A program made the translations under genes and the position numbers. The notes below the pieces were generated by a model. That model saw only the letters and a list, made by a program, of their open reading frames with translations. It searched no databases and was not told the origin of the DNA. A stretch of DNA of 64,000 bases from Poseidonibacter parvus (GTDB lineage Bacteria; Campylobacterota; Campylobacteria; Campylobacterales; Arcobacteraceae), in assembly GCF_001956695.1 (NCBI RefSeq), contig NZ_CP019070.1, positions 1,240,001 to 1,304,000 of the forward strand. Reading direction: 5' to 3'. Shown here in pieces: positions 38,201 to 43,922 of this stretch; the stretch's first letter is position 1; every line of letters starts with the position of its first letter.

Positions 38201-38628
38201 ATATAAAAATTAAATTTCCGAATGAAATGGGAACAGAAATTGAAGCAGGTGGAAATAAATTTATTTGTGTAAGAGATTATGAACCCAGTGAAGAAATCAC
38301 TGTAACAGAACTACAATGGCAAGATTTATCAAATGATGCAAAAACTTGGGCAGAAGCAAACACTTATTGTGAAAGTTTAGCAGGAACATGGAGATTACCA
38401 AGTATTCAAGAGTTATTAACGACAGCAGGAGGAAAAGAAGTTATTAATGATACTTATTTAAATTCATTAAACTCAAGCTTTCAAGGCTCTTTAGTTGATA
38501 ACTATTGGTCTTCAACTATTTATAATTCGGATAATACAAGAGCTTATAAAATGTCTGCAAGATATGGTTCAATTAGTACAAGTTCAAAAGACACTACTAA
38601 TAAAGTGCTTTGTGTTGGTGCTTTATAA
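29299..38628 (+). CDS. Giant multidomain surface lipoprotein
   Basis: From the ATG at 29299, with AAAGGA upstream, the protein has 3,109 residues; a longer reading from 29242 would begin inside the promoter. A lipobox (IVLIGC, Cys20) predicts lipid anchoring. Then come an IAQKGPFLDGSTVTAYKL domain, five or so divergent beta repeats of 80-100 residues (NGDxVxVxHxSS...TLxIG...F), three cadherin-like/He_PIG repeats (about residues 780-1050) and more mixed repeats. FG-GAP propeller repeats follow around residues 1680-2030, flanked by repeats of the ITEANL...F type. Two DUF1566 domains (GLMWND...DWRLPS; WRLPSIQELL) end the protein. Likely surface-exposed and adhesive; ligand unknown. Confidence 0.88.
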   Translation: MKNIKISILLLIFTIVLIGCNSGNKVSSSSSSGIAQKGPFLDGSTVTAYKLNNGERSTTDKKSTTTNDDKGSFLLPLPWSGATEYEIKGEYLDENTGNYVSNGILSAIVNLQANSSPNININIFTHIAAAQIKDMLKNGENINVAKENAREKIKEMFSLELSNDTQLEDLDLTDGISSNKSDNAQLLKISAAILASDNPDTSLDKLTKLITVEGDINTDVINTYNDILEKADNVDLFSVSNILSSTIGVSNAPSENTRQGSLPFNHNLSFDTKVDQDINKGLISNYIVINKLSSTAKLTINNGYYSLNDGEFTDIETTVKNGDSIRVKHYSLDSFSSENISTLNIGVSRITFKSITKANPTLNITSPNKFSFPIRINAPLGGLITSDEIIVSGLSNGVVSKVGITSGASYKINDGTWKSNQYEDTLQFASVRNGDIVKVSKAASSSYGGKEEATLTIGGIEGKFIIFSKEKDLKPDLFFPKTVYLAELNTKYETSYFKMSGYEGGLDIKVTNGEVQLEGEKIWLSELSQVPTGYKVKFRQTSSSSYGTIKNTHIEVGKSIVNFETKTIDNPSVPSSNVDKIEFKTVFDADFNSFVESEERIISGINDTATYAYVSNGAQMSVNGSAWTSEAMDIGAGSKIKLRIKTALDNNSTNAGYLYYGPEKKLFASFHVYNKKIDTKIDSIDFIDKENAAINTYYESNIVTIKGIDSYTNVKIVNAEFKINGGEWKTSSDKLLLYVDNTLQLRHKSSQEANDIVRSIVSFDNAQYEFKTKTSNAPVLLNEIPTRVNQNSNYTFIPNVSDFHTLTYSLISKPTWMSINTQTGEINGTAGQNDIGQSDTISLLIKSSSGLETNIDFKVMVDDVNDAPILSDIWTSSTTDENRNYSKQARAIDIEGGDLTWSISNNPTWLNINTQTGELTGIPRQTDVGIKKDIKVIVSEEGGLSSSFTFNLTVIDKNSNVTLSAISDKTVNENEELTVQIHANDLDGDILIFNIQNQPSWLTFDKEAQTLSGTPTKDDIGDINITISVTDGKGSTRFESFKITVIDVNEVPIITSADFKKEFILDDTSATPNNYTFTFDISDNDNTLNSSNVTYAGVITETRVGFAKTANFSNTTLECLRGKCTAIISFAFQDIDDFHPSLKTRHTFTVSDGDKSVSNYIDIWYAPTTPILSGELSHTIEPKDKTSYEAFSFTPTNSGNKARTWEIKNMPNGFEFNKSTGELKYSRLIKGLLSDDTTFKGIEITATNDRGTSEKFIFNILVKGKPATPKFQFNDKVGVEIQQWFDSSVTVDWLETGLSKAVISSGYLGQNVHFGFKVNGQDGISGTTTVQNGDILTVWHKSSNEYDTTLDTTITIGNDSDTFSTTTKENENTKLPLIVGAPNTRANVGEVYSYIPQLSTDYTKFAAVTKPFTIENKPSWATFNTVTGALNGTPREINVYNQVRITAFGDNGLDDITFNITVSNDAPYINGAGHSLENPDLSFNFTDNATWRDSITEVSMFGCYDESTSVILNPSDYTFSEGSLKLHASTTTNPILLTPYIGGAGLVVKASNYPNSEVIINMVEDGQYAVKATSIEFADNKPITEANLNEARINIHLSNHLKFIDNSLSKNNFSLYSSPNGVSISNVAYINESIAQVTLQFDGTDFDEDKLIQISIAANELNICQEVITNSLDVTAVVEIPWSNVIYPSDPIDNAHFGNSVDVKDGTAAVIARSGIYIYNKDINGDYQETQKIAAFEGTEILGASIALDGDYLVAGNGNYYVEGNGLEGRVELYKKNENGIYSLIQNITVSGLSDSAHFGASVDISGDLLLIGAYNDDNHKGAAYLFKNNGSDNFALVETIKRADGKSSDSFGFDVAIDGDYFVIGSSVFPDLGATPIDTKPELGAGFANYYTYLNDTLELISVITPSDSSRLADHFGFGVAISGDHIAISSFGNNDTGSVYLYKRAFNTVISNGKIENTQAITGSVGIYHDALNYIVAGNNSYTPQGNDYIKSTVPSVYGYDVAIDQNEVIFGNWKNDDKAIDGGAVLITNIGETISEEVNDTIPHQFTFTDKTDASLDEVVSSSITITGINQETPVSIINGEYSLDDGITWQTEALTLENNQLVKVRHQSSSFYATSVDTILTVGTISDTFSSSTITEPLKTVPTIIGKVGYSLENDAFIFSFEEDEAWESAISQVYYKAGVNSEYSLLKTYEYEITSGQIKLIINSSTTVDLRTPYSVNDTNGSIKIIADGYEDNTHSIASVTSGKNAIKIENSPHQDNTTITEANLDAAKIYVILGNSLEFKDNILDVNNFTLNLAPIGTTISSVTYNDSSSAIVTLAYDGSDFDTNAEVNVVVNKNELNTNVTVSGKYPITVTAIDEQNGGSTRGQAIDPYIVNARFWYDADGDSQEDEDEISSYSNENGEFIFNIQVPENALITMLDKGLHNGKVFDGNLSAKYSSSKQGLISPITSISTLGFTNQEIISLLVTNGFDANLSVEELYLDPFDSSILLEDMSIATDEQKAKLRRVLLSNVIINSAIMANSSGYDITKSNLEDFFNTVYSASEEGDFEGAPQDTTILKFLISLGNEVLSNDKLGSQSKIRARIFVTVSEYVSKRLKDSISGGGNPIWEFGSILSESQNMIYPLSYAYTKSLFNNMTNPKFAWVEIDFNYRPILMVNNQILGDFKKLTLIYKDSSNDEQTIEFIRDNQDFTENDVTSGQWMIQDRKVLANGKEYEILGDKIIVNGETFDIRDVIVQKEDDSLENYYEELPQFESSNLTNNETYVDLDTNIIFNYDKVLEAIHVNNTKCYIQKANEYNAVEVTPQQFSGASIIYKPSEDLLYNQKYSFTCSISYGEQSSYKSISFTTLPKPLPIVKTGQEDNFSLNNDISRSRNGNIVKDENTGLMWNDDGFNETRTNSSAKLYCSALTVDTYDDWRLPSAKEMQTLIIFDDTSPSNIDSFVNLIHFDYWTSTKSVESSTWNSDQYIKIKFPNEMGTEIEAGGNKFICVRDYEPSEEITVTELQWQDLSNDAKTWAEANTYCESLAGTWRLPSIQELLTTAGGKEVINDTYLNSLNSSFQGSLVDNYWSSTIYNSDNTRAYKMSARYGSISTSSKDTTNKVLCVGAL

Positions 38629-38637
38629 ATAATTAAT

Positions 38638-38677
38638 ATAACATGAAGAAATTTAATCAAAGATTTTTTCGTGTTAT
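38638..38677 (+). terminator. Hairpin after the giant lipoprotein gene
   Basis: A 15-bp stem joins 38638-38652 with 38663-38677. Its two non-Watson-Crick positions are G-U on the forward strand, which suggests an RNA hairpin in the forward transcript. No long T tract follows, so it may be a weak terminator or a 3'-end stabiliser. Confidence 0.55.
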
Positions 38678-38741
38678 GACTCACTCACAAGTATAACTAT
38701 TCAACAAAGAATTCTAAGTGCTGAAATTATGATTATTTATT

Positions 38742-38843
38742 ATTGATTAACTTAAAATGAATATAATAGAATACAAGATAAACATAAAATAGGATTTTAA
38801 TATATGTTATTAATGCAATTAGAAGCAAGAGAAAAATTTTCAT
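38742..38843 (+). repeat. Right direct repeat: promoter and start of the intact TerB-like gene
   Basis: This is the copy connected to the full gene. It matches 26532-26630, starting at ATTGATTAAC and becoming nearly identical from ATAAAATAGGA to codon 13. It marks the right edge of a segment of about 12.1 kb. Confidence 0.85.
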
Positions 38844-39211
38844 TTTTACAATTAGCTCATTATTTAGCTAGAATTGATAAGAGTTATGGAAAAAGAGAAG
38901 AAGAAGTGATCTTAGATTATTGTACTGAAATGGGAATTGAGAATTTAGATTCATTTGAAATTGACACTTTTTGTTTAGAAGAGAATTTAAATAACTATAA
39001 ATCTACTCGAAGTCAAAGAATAATTCTTTTAGAACTAATGATTTTAATTCACATTGATAATAATTTTCATGTTAATGAAAAACATTTAATAAAGAAAATG
39101 ACAGAAAAATTTGGATTTGATTTAAAAGATATTGATGACTATTCTCAATGGGGAAAATCAGTAGCAATGCTTTCACAAGTTGCAAATATCTTTATAAATG
39201 AAGGAAATTAG
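38804..39211 (+). CDS. TerB-like helical protein
   Basis: A 135-residue, probably all-helical cytoplasmic protein. The pattern of an acidic start (HYLARIDKSYGKREEEVILDY) followed by LLELMILIHIDNNFHVNEKHLIKKM resembles the repeated helical pairs of TerB/tellurite-resistance-like domains, with acidic residues at turn positions. Function unknown. AATAGGA serves as ribosome-binding site. Its promoter and first 13 codons are duplicated at 26.6 kb, which shows that DNA was inserted or duplicated here. It is followed after 55 bases by the ZapA-like operon. Confidence 0.6.
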   Translation: MLLMQLEAREKFSFLQLAHYLARIDKSYGKREEEVILDYCTEMGIENLDSFEIDTFCLEENLNNYKSTRSQRIILLELMILIHIDNNFHVNEKHLIKKMTEKFGFDLKDIDDYSQWGKSVAMLSQVANIFINEGN

Positions 39212-39266
39212 TAAAATAACAATTATTTAAATTTTTTTACTAGGAAAATTTAGGTAGAATGCGATT

Positions 39267-39467
39267 ATGGAAATAATAGAAACATTAAATAATAAACTTG
39301 ATAAATTATTACATGATTACGAAAGATTAAAGCTTGAGAATCAATCATTAAAGCAAGAACTTGAATCAATGCAAAATGATAATGATGAATTAGCTAGAAA
39401 TAATCAAGATATGTTTCTTCGAATTGATAGTACATTAGCTCTAATAAAGGCACAAAAAGGTGAATAA
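39267..39467 (+). CDS. Small coiled-coil protein (ZapB-like)
   Basis: A 66-residue protein made almost wholly of heptad repeats (LNNKLDKLLHDYERLKLENQ, then LKQELESMQ), so it should form a coiled coil. It overlaps by eight bases a short protein with ZapA-like features, a combination reminiscent of the ZapA/ZapB division-ring stabilisers. The resemblance is in size, fold and context, not in clear sequence identity. First gene of the operon ending in priA. Confidence 0.6.
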   Translation: MEIIETLNNKLDKLLHDYERLKLENQSLKQELESMQNDNDELARNNQDMFLRIDSTLALIKAQKGE

Positions 39468-39669
39468 AGACATAACTTTTCATATTAATAATATGGCTTA
39501 TACTATAAATGTTACTCCTGATATGGAAAAAGAACTTACTAAATTTTTAGACTTAAATAAAAACAATGATACTAAAGATTTACTAGCTGCATATATTAGA
39601 ATCACACAAGAATACTCAACATTTAAAGAAGATGTTAATCAACTTTCAACAAAATTAGCAAGATTTTAA
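39460..39669 (+). CDS. ZapA-like small protein
   Basis: A 69-residue protein opening with a beta strand pair (KDITFHINNMAYTINVTPDME) followed by helices ending in QLSTKLARF. This strand-strand-helix start is like the N-terminal head of ZapA, though the coiled-coil tail is short. It lies between the coiled-coil gene (8-base overlap) and the pseudopilin gene (TAATG overlap). A role in cell division is an inference from architecture and pairing. Confidence 0.5.
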   Translation: MNKDITFHINNMAYTINVTPDMEKELTKFLDLNKNNDTKDLLAAYIRITQEYSTFKEDVNQLSTKLARF

Positions 39670-40103
39670 TGGCTAAAGCCTTCTCTTTATTAGAAGTTTT
39701 ACTTGTAATTGCAACAATTTCAATAGTTTTAACATTTGCTATTCCTAAGTTTACAAATATCATCTCAAATTCAAATATCTCAGACTTAAAATCAAATCTT
39801 GCAATTATTAGAAATAACATAAGCAAATTAAAAACTTCACAAGTTTTATTAAATAAAAGTACAATAATAGATAGTTTAGACAATGCAACAATTGATAAAA
39901 AAGATGAACTACTATTTACAGAAGTTCTAGACTTTTCAATAATTTCCACAAATTCAGCTATAAATGAAGTTGGTAAATGGTTAAAGGTATCAAATAATTC
40001 ATATAAATATATATTATCTTCAAGTAAAAATGTTGTGTTTTTACTTGAAGATAATAGTTTTAAATGTAAAAGCAGTTTTGAAATATGTAAGGAAATAGAA
40101 TAA
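39669..40103 (+). CDS. Type IV pilin-like / pseudopilin protein
   Basis: A 144-residue protein with a prepilin N-terminus: short leader MAKA, then FSLLEVLLVIATISIVLTFA, with the phenylalanine and the glutamate at mature position 5 expected for prepilin peptidase processing. The residue before the cleavage site is Ala rather than the usual Gly. Two cysteines near the C-terminus (FKCKSSFEICKE) could form a disulfide. Overlaps its neighbours by one base on both sides (TAATG). Probably a minor pilin or type II secretion pseudopilin; no other pilus genes are in view. Confidence 0.8.
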   Translation: MAKAFSLLEVLLVIATISIVLTFAIPKFTNIISNSNISDLKSNLAIIRNNISKLKTSQVLLNKSTIIDSLDNATIDKKDELLFTEVLDFSIISTNSAINEVGKWLKVSNNSYKYILSSSKNVVFLLEDNSFKCKSSFEICKEIE

Positions 40104-41950
40104 TGTTTTATTATGAAGTATCACTATTAAAATCTCCGCTTAATCCTCTTACATACCAAAGCGAAGAAGAACTACAAGTAGGTAGAAAAGTAGCTGTAAA
40201 AATACGAAATAGAAAAACTTTAAGTGATGGTGTAATAATAAAAGTAGTAGAAAAACCAGAATTTAAATGTGTAGATATTGAAGAAATTACAAATGAATAT
40301 TATGATAGTAAAATGCTTGAAATTTCTCATTTTGTATCTCAGTACTATGTATGTTCTTTAGGCGAAGCTTTAAGTGTTTATGCACCTTTTAATAATGAAA
40401 TCAAAGATAAAGAAGAAGAACTAACTTTTGATTGCCAAATTAGCTTATCAACTCAGCAGTCAAAAGCATATGATTTTTTAAATGAAAAAAAGCAAGCACT
40501 ACTTTTTGCAAATACAGGTTCTGGAAAAACTGAGATTTATATTAAAATAATAGAAAAACATTTAAATGAAAATAAACAAGCAATTTTATTAATGCCTGAA
40601 ATCTCACTAACTCCTCAAATGCAAAAAAGACTTGAAAAAGTTTTTGATAAAAGCGTTGCTATTTGGCACTCAAAAATCACAAAAAAGAAAAAAACAGAAA
40701 TACTTCAAGGTTTACAAGAAGGAAGTATAAAGTTAATAGCAGGTGCTAGGTCTGCTTTATTCTTGCCATATTCTAACTTAGGCGTAATAGTTGTAGATGA
40801 AGAGCATGATGAGTCTTATAAGAGTGATTCAAAGCCAAGATTTCATACAAAAGATTTATCTATTTATATGGCTAAGAAATTTGATATTCAGCTTGTACTT
40901 GGAAGTGCGACAGTATCAACAAGTTCTTTTCATAAAATACCATTTTTTAGACTTACACAAACATATCATGATACTAGTAAAAAATACAGCTTTGATGATA
41001 GTGACGATAGCTTATCAGTAAGTGTTTTAAATCAAATTTCAAAAACATTAGAATCAAAAAATCAAGTGATTATATTTTTGCCAACACGAGCAAATTTTAA
41101 GTATCAAATATGTACATCTTGTGGTAAATCAGTTGAGTGTCCTTATTGTTCTGTTTCTATGAGTTTACATAAAAATGATTTAGCTTTAAAATGCCATTAT
41201 TGTGGCTATGCACAGCAAATTCCACAAGTTTGTCCTTCTTGTAATACAGGGATTATCCATAATTTAAGAGTAGGAACTGCTCAAATAGAAGAAGAGTTAA
41301 ACGAAATCTTTAAAGACAAAGTAATCAAAAGATTTGATAGAGATAAGGTAAAAACAAATACGCAGTTAAAAACTATATTAAATGAGTTTAATAAAGGTGA
41401 TATTGATATCTTAGTTGGAACACAAATGCTTTCAAAAGGACATGATTATCATAATGTAAAATTAGCAGTAGTTCTAGGAATTGACTCACTACTTAATATG
41501 AACTCATACAAAGCAAGAGAGCGAGCCTTATCTTTACTTATTCAGATATCAGGAAGAAGTGGAAGAAAAGGTGAGGGTGAAGTAATCATCCAAACTAAGA
41601 ATGAAGAGTTTTTTGACTTTTATTTAAATGAATCAAATTATGAAGAGTTTTTAGAAACAGAATTAGAGTTTAGAGAGGGTCTTTATCCTCCATATTTAAA
41701 AATGGCAAAAGTAATATTTGCACATACAAATGGACTAAAAGTAAAAGATGAACTTGATTTTTATGTAAAAAAATTAAAAGAAAATAAAGATATTGAAGTA
41801 GTGGGATTTGGACAATCACCAATTTTTAAAATGGCAAATAAGTTTAGATATGAAATTATTTTACGTTCATCAAATGTAAAAGCTCTTTTAACCTCTCTTC
41901 ATAGTATTACGTCGCCTATGGCTTCTATTGATATGGATACTATTTATTAG
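40103..41950 (+). CDS. priA: Primosomal protein N' (replication restart helicase PriA)
   Basis: A 615-residue superfamily-2 DNA helicase that reloads the replisome at collapsed forks. Walker A ANTGSGKT lies at residues 136-143, and the DEEH box at 232-235. Zinc-binding cysteine pairs CTSCGKSVECPYC and CHYCG...CPSC sit near the middle, as in all PriA proteins. Helicase motifs V and VI are in GTQMLSKGHDYHNV and QISGRSGRKG. It is shorter than E. coli PriA (732 residues), with a reduced N-terminal domain, as is common in this phylum. Last gene of a tightly overlapped operon. Confidence 0.95.
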   Translation: MFYYEVSLLKSPLNPLTYQSEEELQVGRKVAVKIRNRKTLSDGVIIKVVEKPEFKCVDIEEITNEYYDSKMLEISHFVSQYYVCSLGEALSVYAPFNNEIKDKEEELTFDCQISLSTQQSKAYDFLNEKKQALLFANTGSGKTEIYIKIIEKHLNENKQAILLMPEISLTPQMQKRLEKVFDKSVAIWHSKITKKKKTEILQGLQEGSIKLIAGARSALFLPYSNLGVIVVDEEHDESYKSDSKPRFHTKDLSIYMAKKFDIQLVLGSATVSTSSFHKIPFFRLTQTYHDTSKKYSFDDSDDSLSVSVLNQISKTLESKNQVIIFLPTRANFKYQICTSCGKSVECPYCSVSMSLHKNDLALKCHYCGYAQQIPQVCPSCNTGIIHNLRVGTAQIEEELNEIFKDKVIKRFDRDKVKTNTQLKTILNEFNKGDIDILVGTQMLSKGHDYHNVKLAVVLGIDSLLNMNSYKARERALSLLIQISGRSGRKGEGEVIIQTKNEEFFDFYLNESNYEEFLETELEFREGLYPPYLKMAKVIFAHTNGLKVKDELDFYVKKLKENKDIEVVGFGQSPIFKMANKFRYEIILRSSNVKALLTSLHSITSPMASIDMDTIY

Positions 41951-41998
41951 TAACCAATACTATTACCCCAGAAAATGAATCTGCACTTTTTACTTTTA

Positions 41999-42007
41999 TG
42001 ATATAAT
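41999..42007 (+). promoter_or_regulatory. Extended -10 upstream of the HlyD fragment
   Basis: TGATATAAT, with TATAAT at 42002-42007, is an extended -10 element 36 bases before the ATG of the HlyD-like fragment, so the fragment is probably transcribed. Confidence 0.5.
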
Positions 42008-42042
42008 GAGATAAGTTATTATATTTACAAAATAGGATAGTC

Positions 42043-42756
42043 ATGTCTAAAAGAATAGAAGCCTTACTTGATAATAAAGCACTATTTCTAAACTCTGCTT
42101 TAAAAGAAGCACAAGAAGAAAAATCAAGACTATCTATGCTTTTATCAAGAAATAAACAAAGAATAAATGAAATCCAAGAAGAAAAAGCTAGCTTTATTAG
42201 CCAGTTTAAAGATACAAAATACCAAGAACTACTAGCTATAAAAAAAGAACAAAGAAACGTAGAATCAGAAATAAACGCAATAAAATTCCAAAATAAAAAA
42301 CAATCTATTATTTCTCCAACAGATGGCTTTGTAGCAAAAATGATGATAAATACAATAGGTGGTGTAGTAACACCAGCTGAAAAACTAATATCAATAGTTC
42401 CAAAAGACGCACAACTAATAGTAAAAGTAAATGTACTAAACCAAGATATAGGTTTTATAAAAAATGATATGATTTCAAAAATCAAAATAGATACCTTCTC
42501 TTTTCAAAAGTATGGATTCTTTGAAGGAACTATCATAAACGTAGGAAGCTTTTCCCTTGATGATGAGAAACTTGGACCAATTTATGAAGTGAAAATTGAA
42601 CCAAATGGTAAAACTTTGATGGTAGAAGGGAAAGAGCGATATTTAGAAGCTGGTATGAGTCTAACTGCTGAGATAAAAGTAGGTAAGAGAAGAGTTATTG
42701 AGTTCTTTATATATCCAATTATTCGGTATTTGGATGAAGGGTTGAGTGTTAGATGA
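42043..42756 (+). pseudogene. C-terminal half of an HlyD-family type I secretion adaptor
   Basis: The 237 residues correspond to the second half of a periplasmic adaptor: a long coiled coil (residues 5-85, for example ALKEAQEEKSRLSMLLSRN), the second lipoyl half (IISPTDGFVAKMMINTIGG), the PAEKLISIVPKDAQLIVKV strand, and the C-terminal beta-barrel and membrane-proximal domain. Complete adaptors are about 430 residues and begin with a membrane helix, which is missing here. No ABC exporter or outer-membrane partner is nearby. Either a relic or a short product starting at a real ATG with a promoter of its own. Confidence 0.7.
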
Positions 42757-42802
42757 TGAAAATAATATGTAATAAAAAAATTAAACTAAAAAAGGAAAAA
42801 AG

Positions 42803-43402
42803 ATGAGCCTTGAATTAGAAGATATTGAAGAGATGGATAAGGTAGTAGAAATAGTTGAAAAAAATGGAAAAAGATATATAGATGATGAAGAGATACTTAT
42901 AGAACTTAGATTAATTACTTTAGGTAATTTCTCGATTAAGATATTTTTGTTTTTATGTGGATTAGTTACATTATTAGCTTTTATTGATAAAGGAGAATAT
43001 GCTAATCCTATTACATATATCGTGTTTGGGATATGTTTATATATTTTTATTATGACAATAAATATGTTTATAAATATTTATAAATATAAACTATATATTA
43101 CAGAAAATCATTTTATTACATATAGATATGTAAAGATTCATAAAAATGATATATATTTTAAACATATGTCTAATCTGGAGTCAAAATTTTTAGGAAAACA
43201 ATGGAAGTTATATACTAACAATTTTTTTATATGTAATTATTTTGAAGAATCAAATTATGATAAACCAAATTTTAGAGATGTGATGTACAAAATCTCAAAA
43301 AATGATTTTTTTTATAAAGATCCTGCCTCGGATCTTTATAAAAAAATAAGTATTCTTAATAATAATATAAAGATAAAACTAATTAAAAAAGGAGAAGAAT
43401 AG
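42803..43402 (+). CDS. Unknown membrane protein
   Basis: A 199-residue protein with an acidic N-terminal 50 residues, two membrane helices (residues 54-68 region IKIFLFLCGLVTLLAF and TYIVFGICLYIFIMTINMF), and a basic C-terminal domain of about 100 residues with alternating strands. The two-helix plus beta-domain plan is like PH-domain membrane proteins, but no motif is decisive. AAAAAGGAAAA precedes the ATG. It lies between the HlyD remnant and the transposase scar, in a region of accessory character. Confidence 0.6.
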   Translation: MSLELEDIEEMDKVVEIVEKNGKRYIDDEEILIELRLITLGNFSIKIFLFLCGLVTLLAFIDKGEYANPITYIVFGICLYIFIMTINMFINIYKYKLYITENHFITYRYVKIHKNDIYFKHMSNLESKFLGKQWKLYTNNFFICNYFEESNYDKPNFRDVMYKISKNDFFYKDPASDLYKKISILNNNIKIKLIKKGEE

Positions 43403-43403
43403 A

Positions 43404-43529
43404 ATGGCAATTGGAGAATATACAAATATAGGTGGAAATGCTGGTAATTATATCCCTATAACGATAGTGAATGAAAATAGGGGTCAGGTCATGAATTTCC
43501 ACTTTTCAAACAAGAACACTTTTTTTTAA
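43404..43529 (+). pseudogene. N-terminal fragment of an unknown protein, cut by a repeat
   Basis: With AAAGGAGAAG upstream, an ATG at 43404 starts MAIGEYTNIGGNAGNYIPIT, which reaches a 97-bp repeat at 43473 and then reads NRGQVMNFHFSNKNTFF from the repeat before stopping. The first 23 residues look like the start of a real protein whose remainder is lost; I cannot name it. The start directly follows the preceding gene's stop, so it was part of that operon. Confidence 0.55.
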
Positions 43530-43569
43530 TTAAATAAGATATAATATTATTAAAAATCCAAAAGGGTTT
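43473..43569 (+). repeat. RAYT-associated repeat, copy 1
   Basis: This 97-bp sequence begins GAAAATAGGGGTCAGGTCAT, contains a T8 tract and a TATAAT element (43540-43545), and ends in AAAGGGTTT just before the transposase start. Copy 2 at 43705-43800 differs only by one T in the tract and one C/T change. GGGGTCAGGTC-type ends are typical next to REP-associated tyrosine transposases. The repeat supplies promoter and ribosome-binding site for the transposase. Confidence 0.85.
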
Positions 43570-43572
43570 CTA

Positions 43573-43764
43573 ATGCCAAGACGAGTAAGAATTGAATTAG
43601 CAGGTTATCATCACGTATATAATAGAGCCGTAGAAAGAAAATACATATTGCAGAACATATCTGATAAAGATAAGTTTTTAGAGATATTAAATGAAGTGAG
43701 TGAGGAAAATAGGGGTCAGGTCATGAATTTCCACTTTTCAAACAAGAACACTTTTTTTAATTAA
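43573..43764 (+). pseudogene. REP-associated tyrosine (Y1) transposase, truncated
   Basis: The first 45 or so residues, MPRRVRIELAGYHHVYNRAV then ERKYILQNISDKDKFLEILNEV, are the standard start of a TnpA_REP/RAYT transposase. The full protein has about 200 residues or more with an HUH motif and catalytic Tyr; here the frame runs into repeat copy 2 and ends in the repeat-encoded tail NRGQVMNFHFSNKNTFFN. The catalytic part is missing, so this copy is dead. Confidence 0.85.
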
Positions 43765-43800
43765 ATAAGATATAATATTATTAAAAATCTAAAAGGGTTT
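43705..43800 (+). repeat. RAYT-associated repeat, copy 2
   Basis: This is nearly identical to 43473-43569 in the same orientation (96 bp, T7 in place of T8, and one transition near the end). It interrupts the first transposase fragment and is followed by a second, degenerate transposase start, so the unit is tandemly arranged. Confidence 0.85.
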
Positions 43801-43803
43801 ATT

Positions 43804-43854
43804 ATACCAACTAAAATAAGAATAGATTTAGTCGTATATCACCATGGGATATAA
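43804..43854 (+). pseudogene. Second degenerate RAYT start
   Basis: Directly after repeat copy 2 the sequence reads (ATA)PTKIRIDLVVYHHG, matching MPRRVRIELAGYHHV of the first copy. The start codon has become ATA, and the frame ends after 16 codons. It is a more diverged remnant of the same transposase family. Confidence 0.7.
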
Positions 43855-43922
43855 TTAAAAATAATACCAAATTAAGACTAAATTTAATACAATATATTAT
43901 CTTAAATTTAAAGGTGGATAAA

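Noticed and set aside
41950-42006. Short reading VTNTITPENESALFTFMI after priA
   Set aside because: Could be a relic of another gene's end, but it is too short to support and overlaps a good promoter.
29299-43402. Giant protein as substrate of a type I secretion system with the nearby HlyD fragment
   Set aside because: The protein has a lipobox and no RTX repeats or C-terminal type I signal, and the adaptor is incomplete and 3.4 kb away across other genes.
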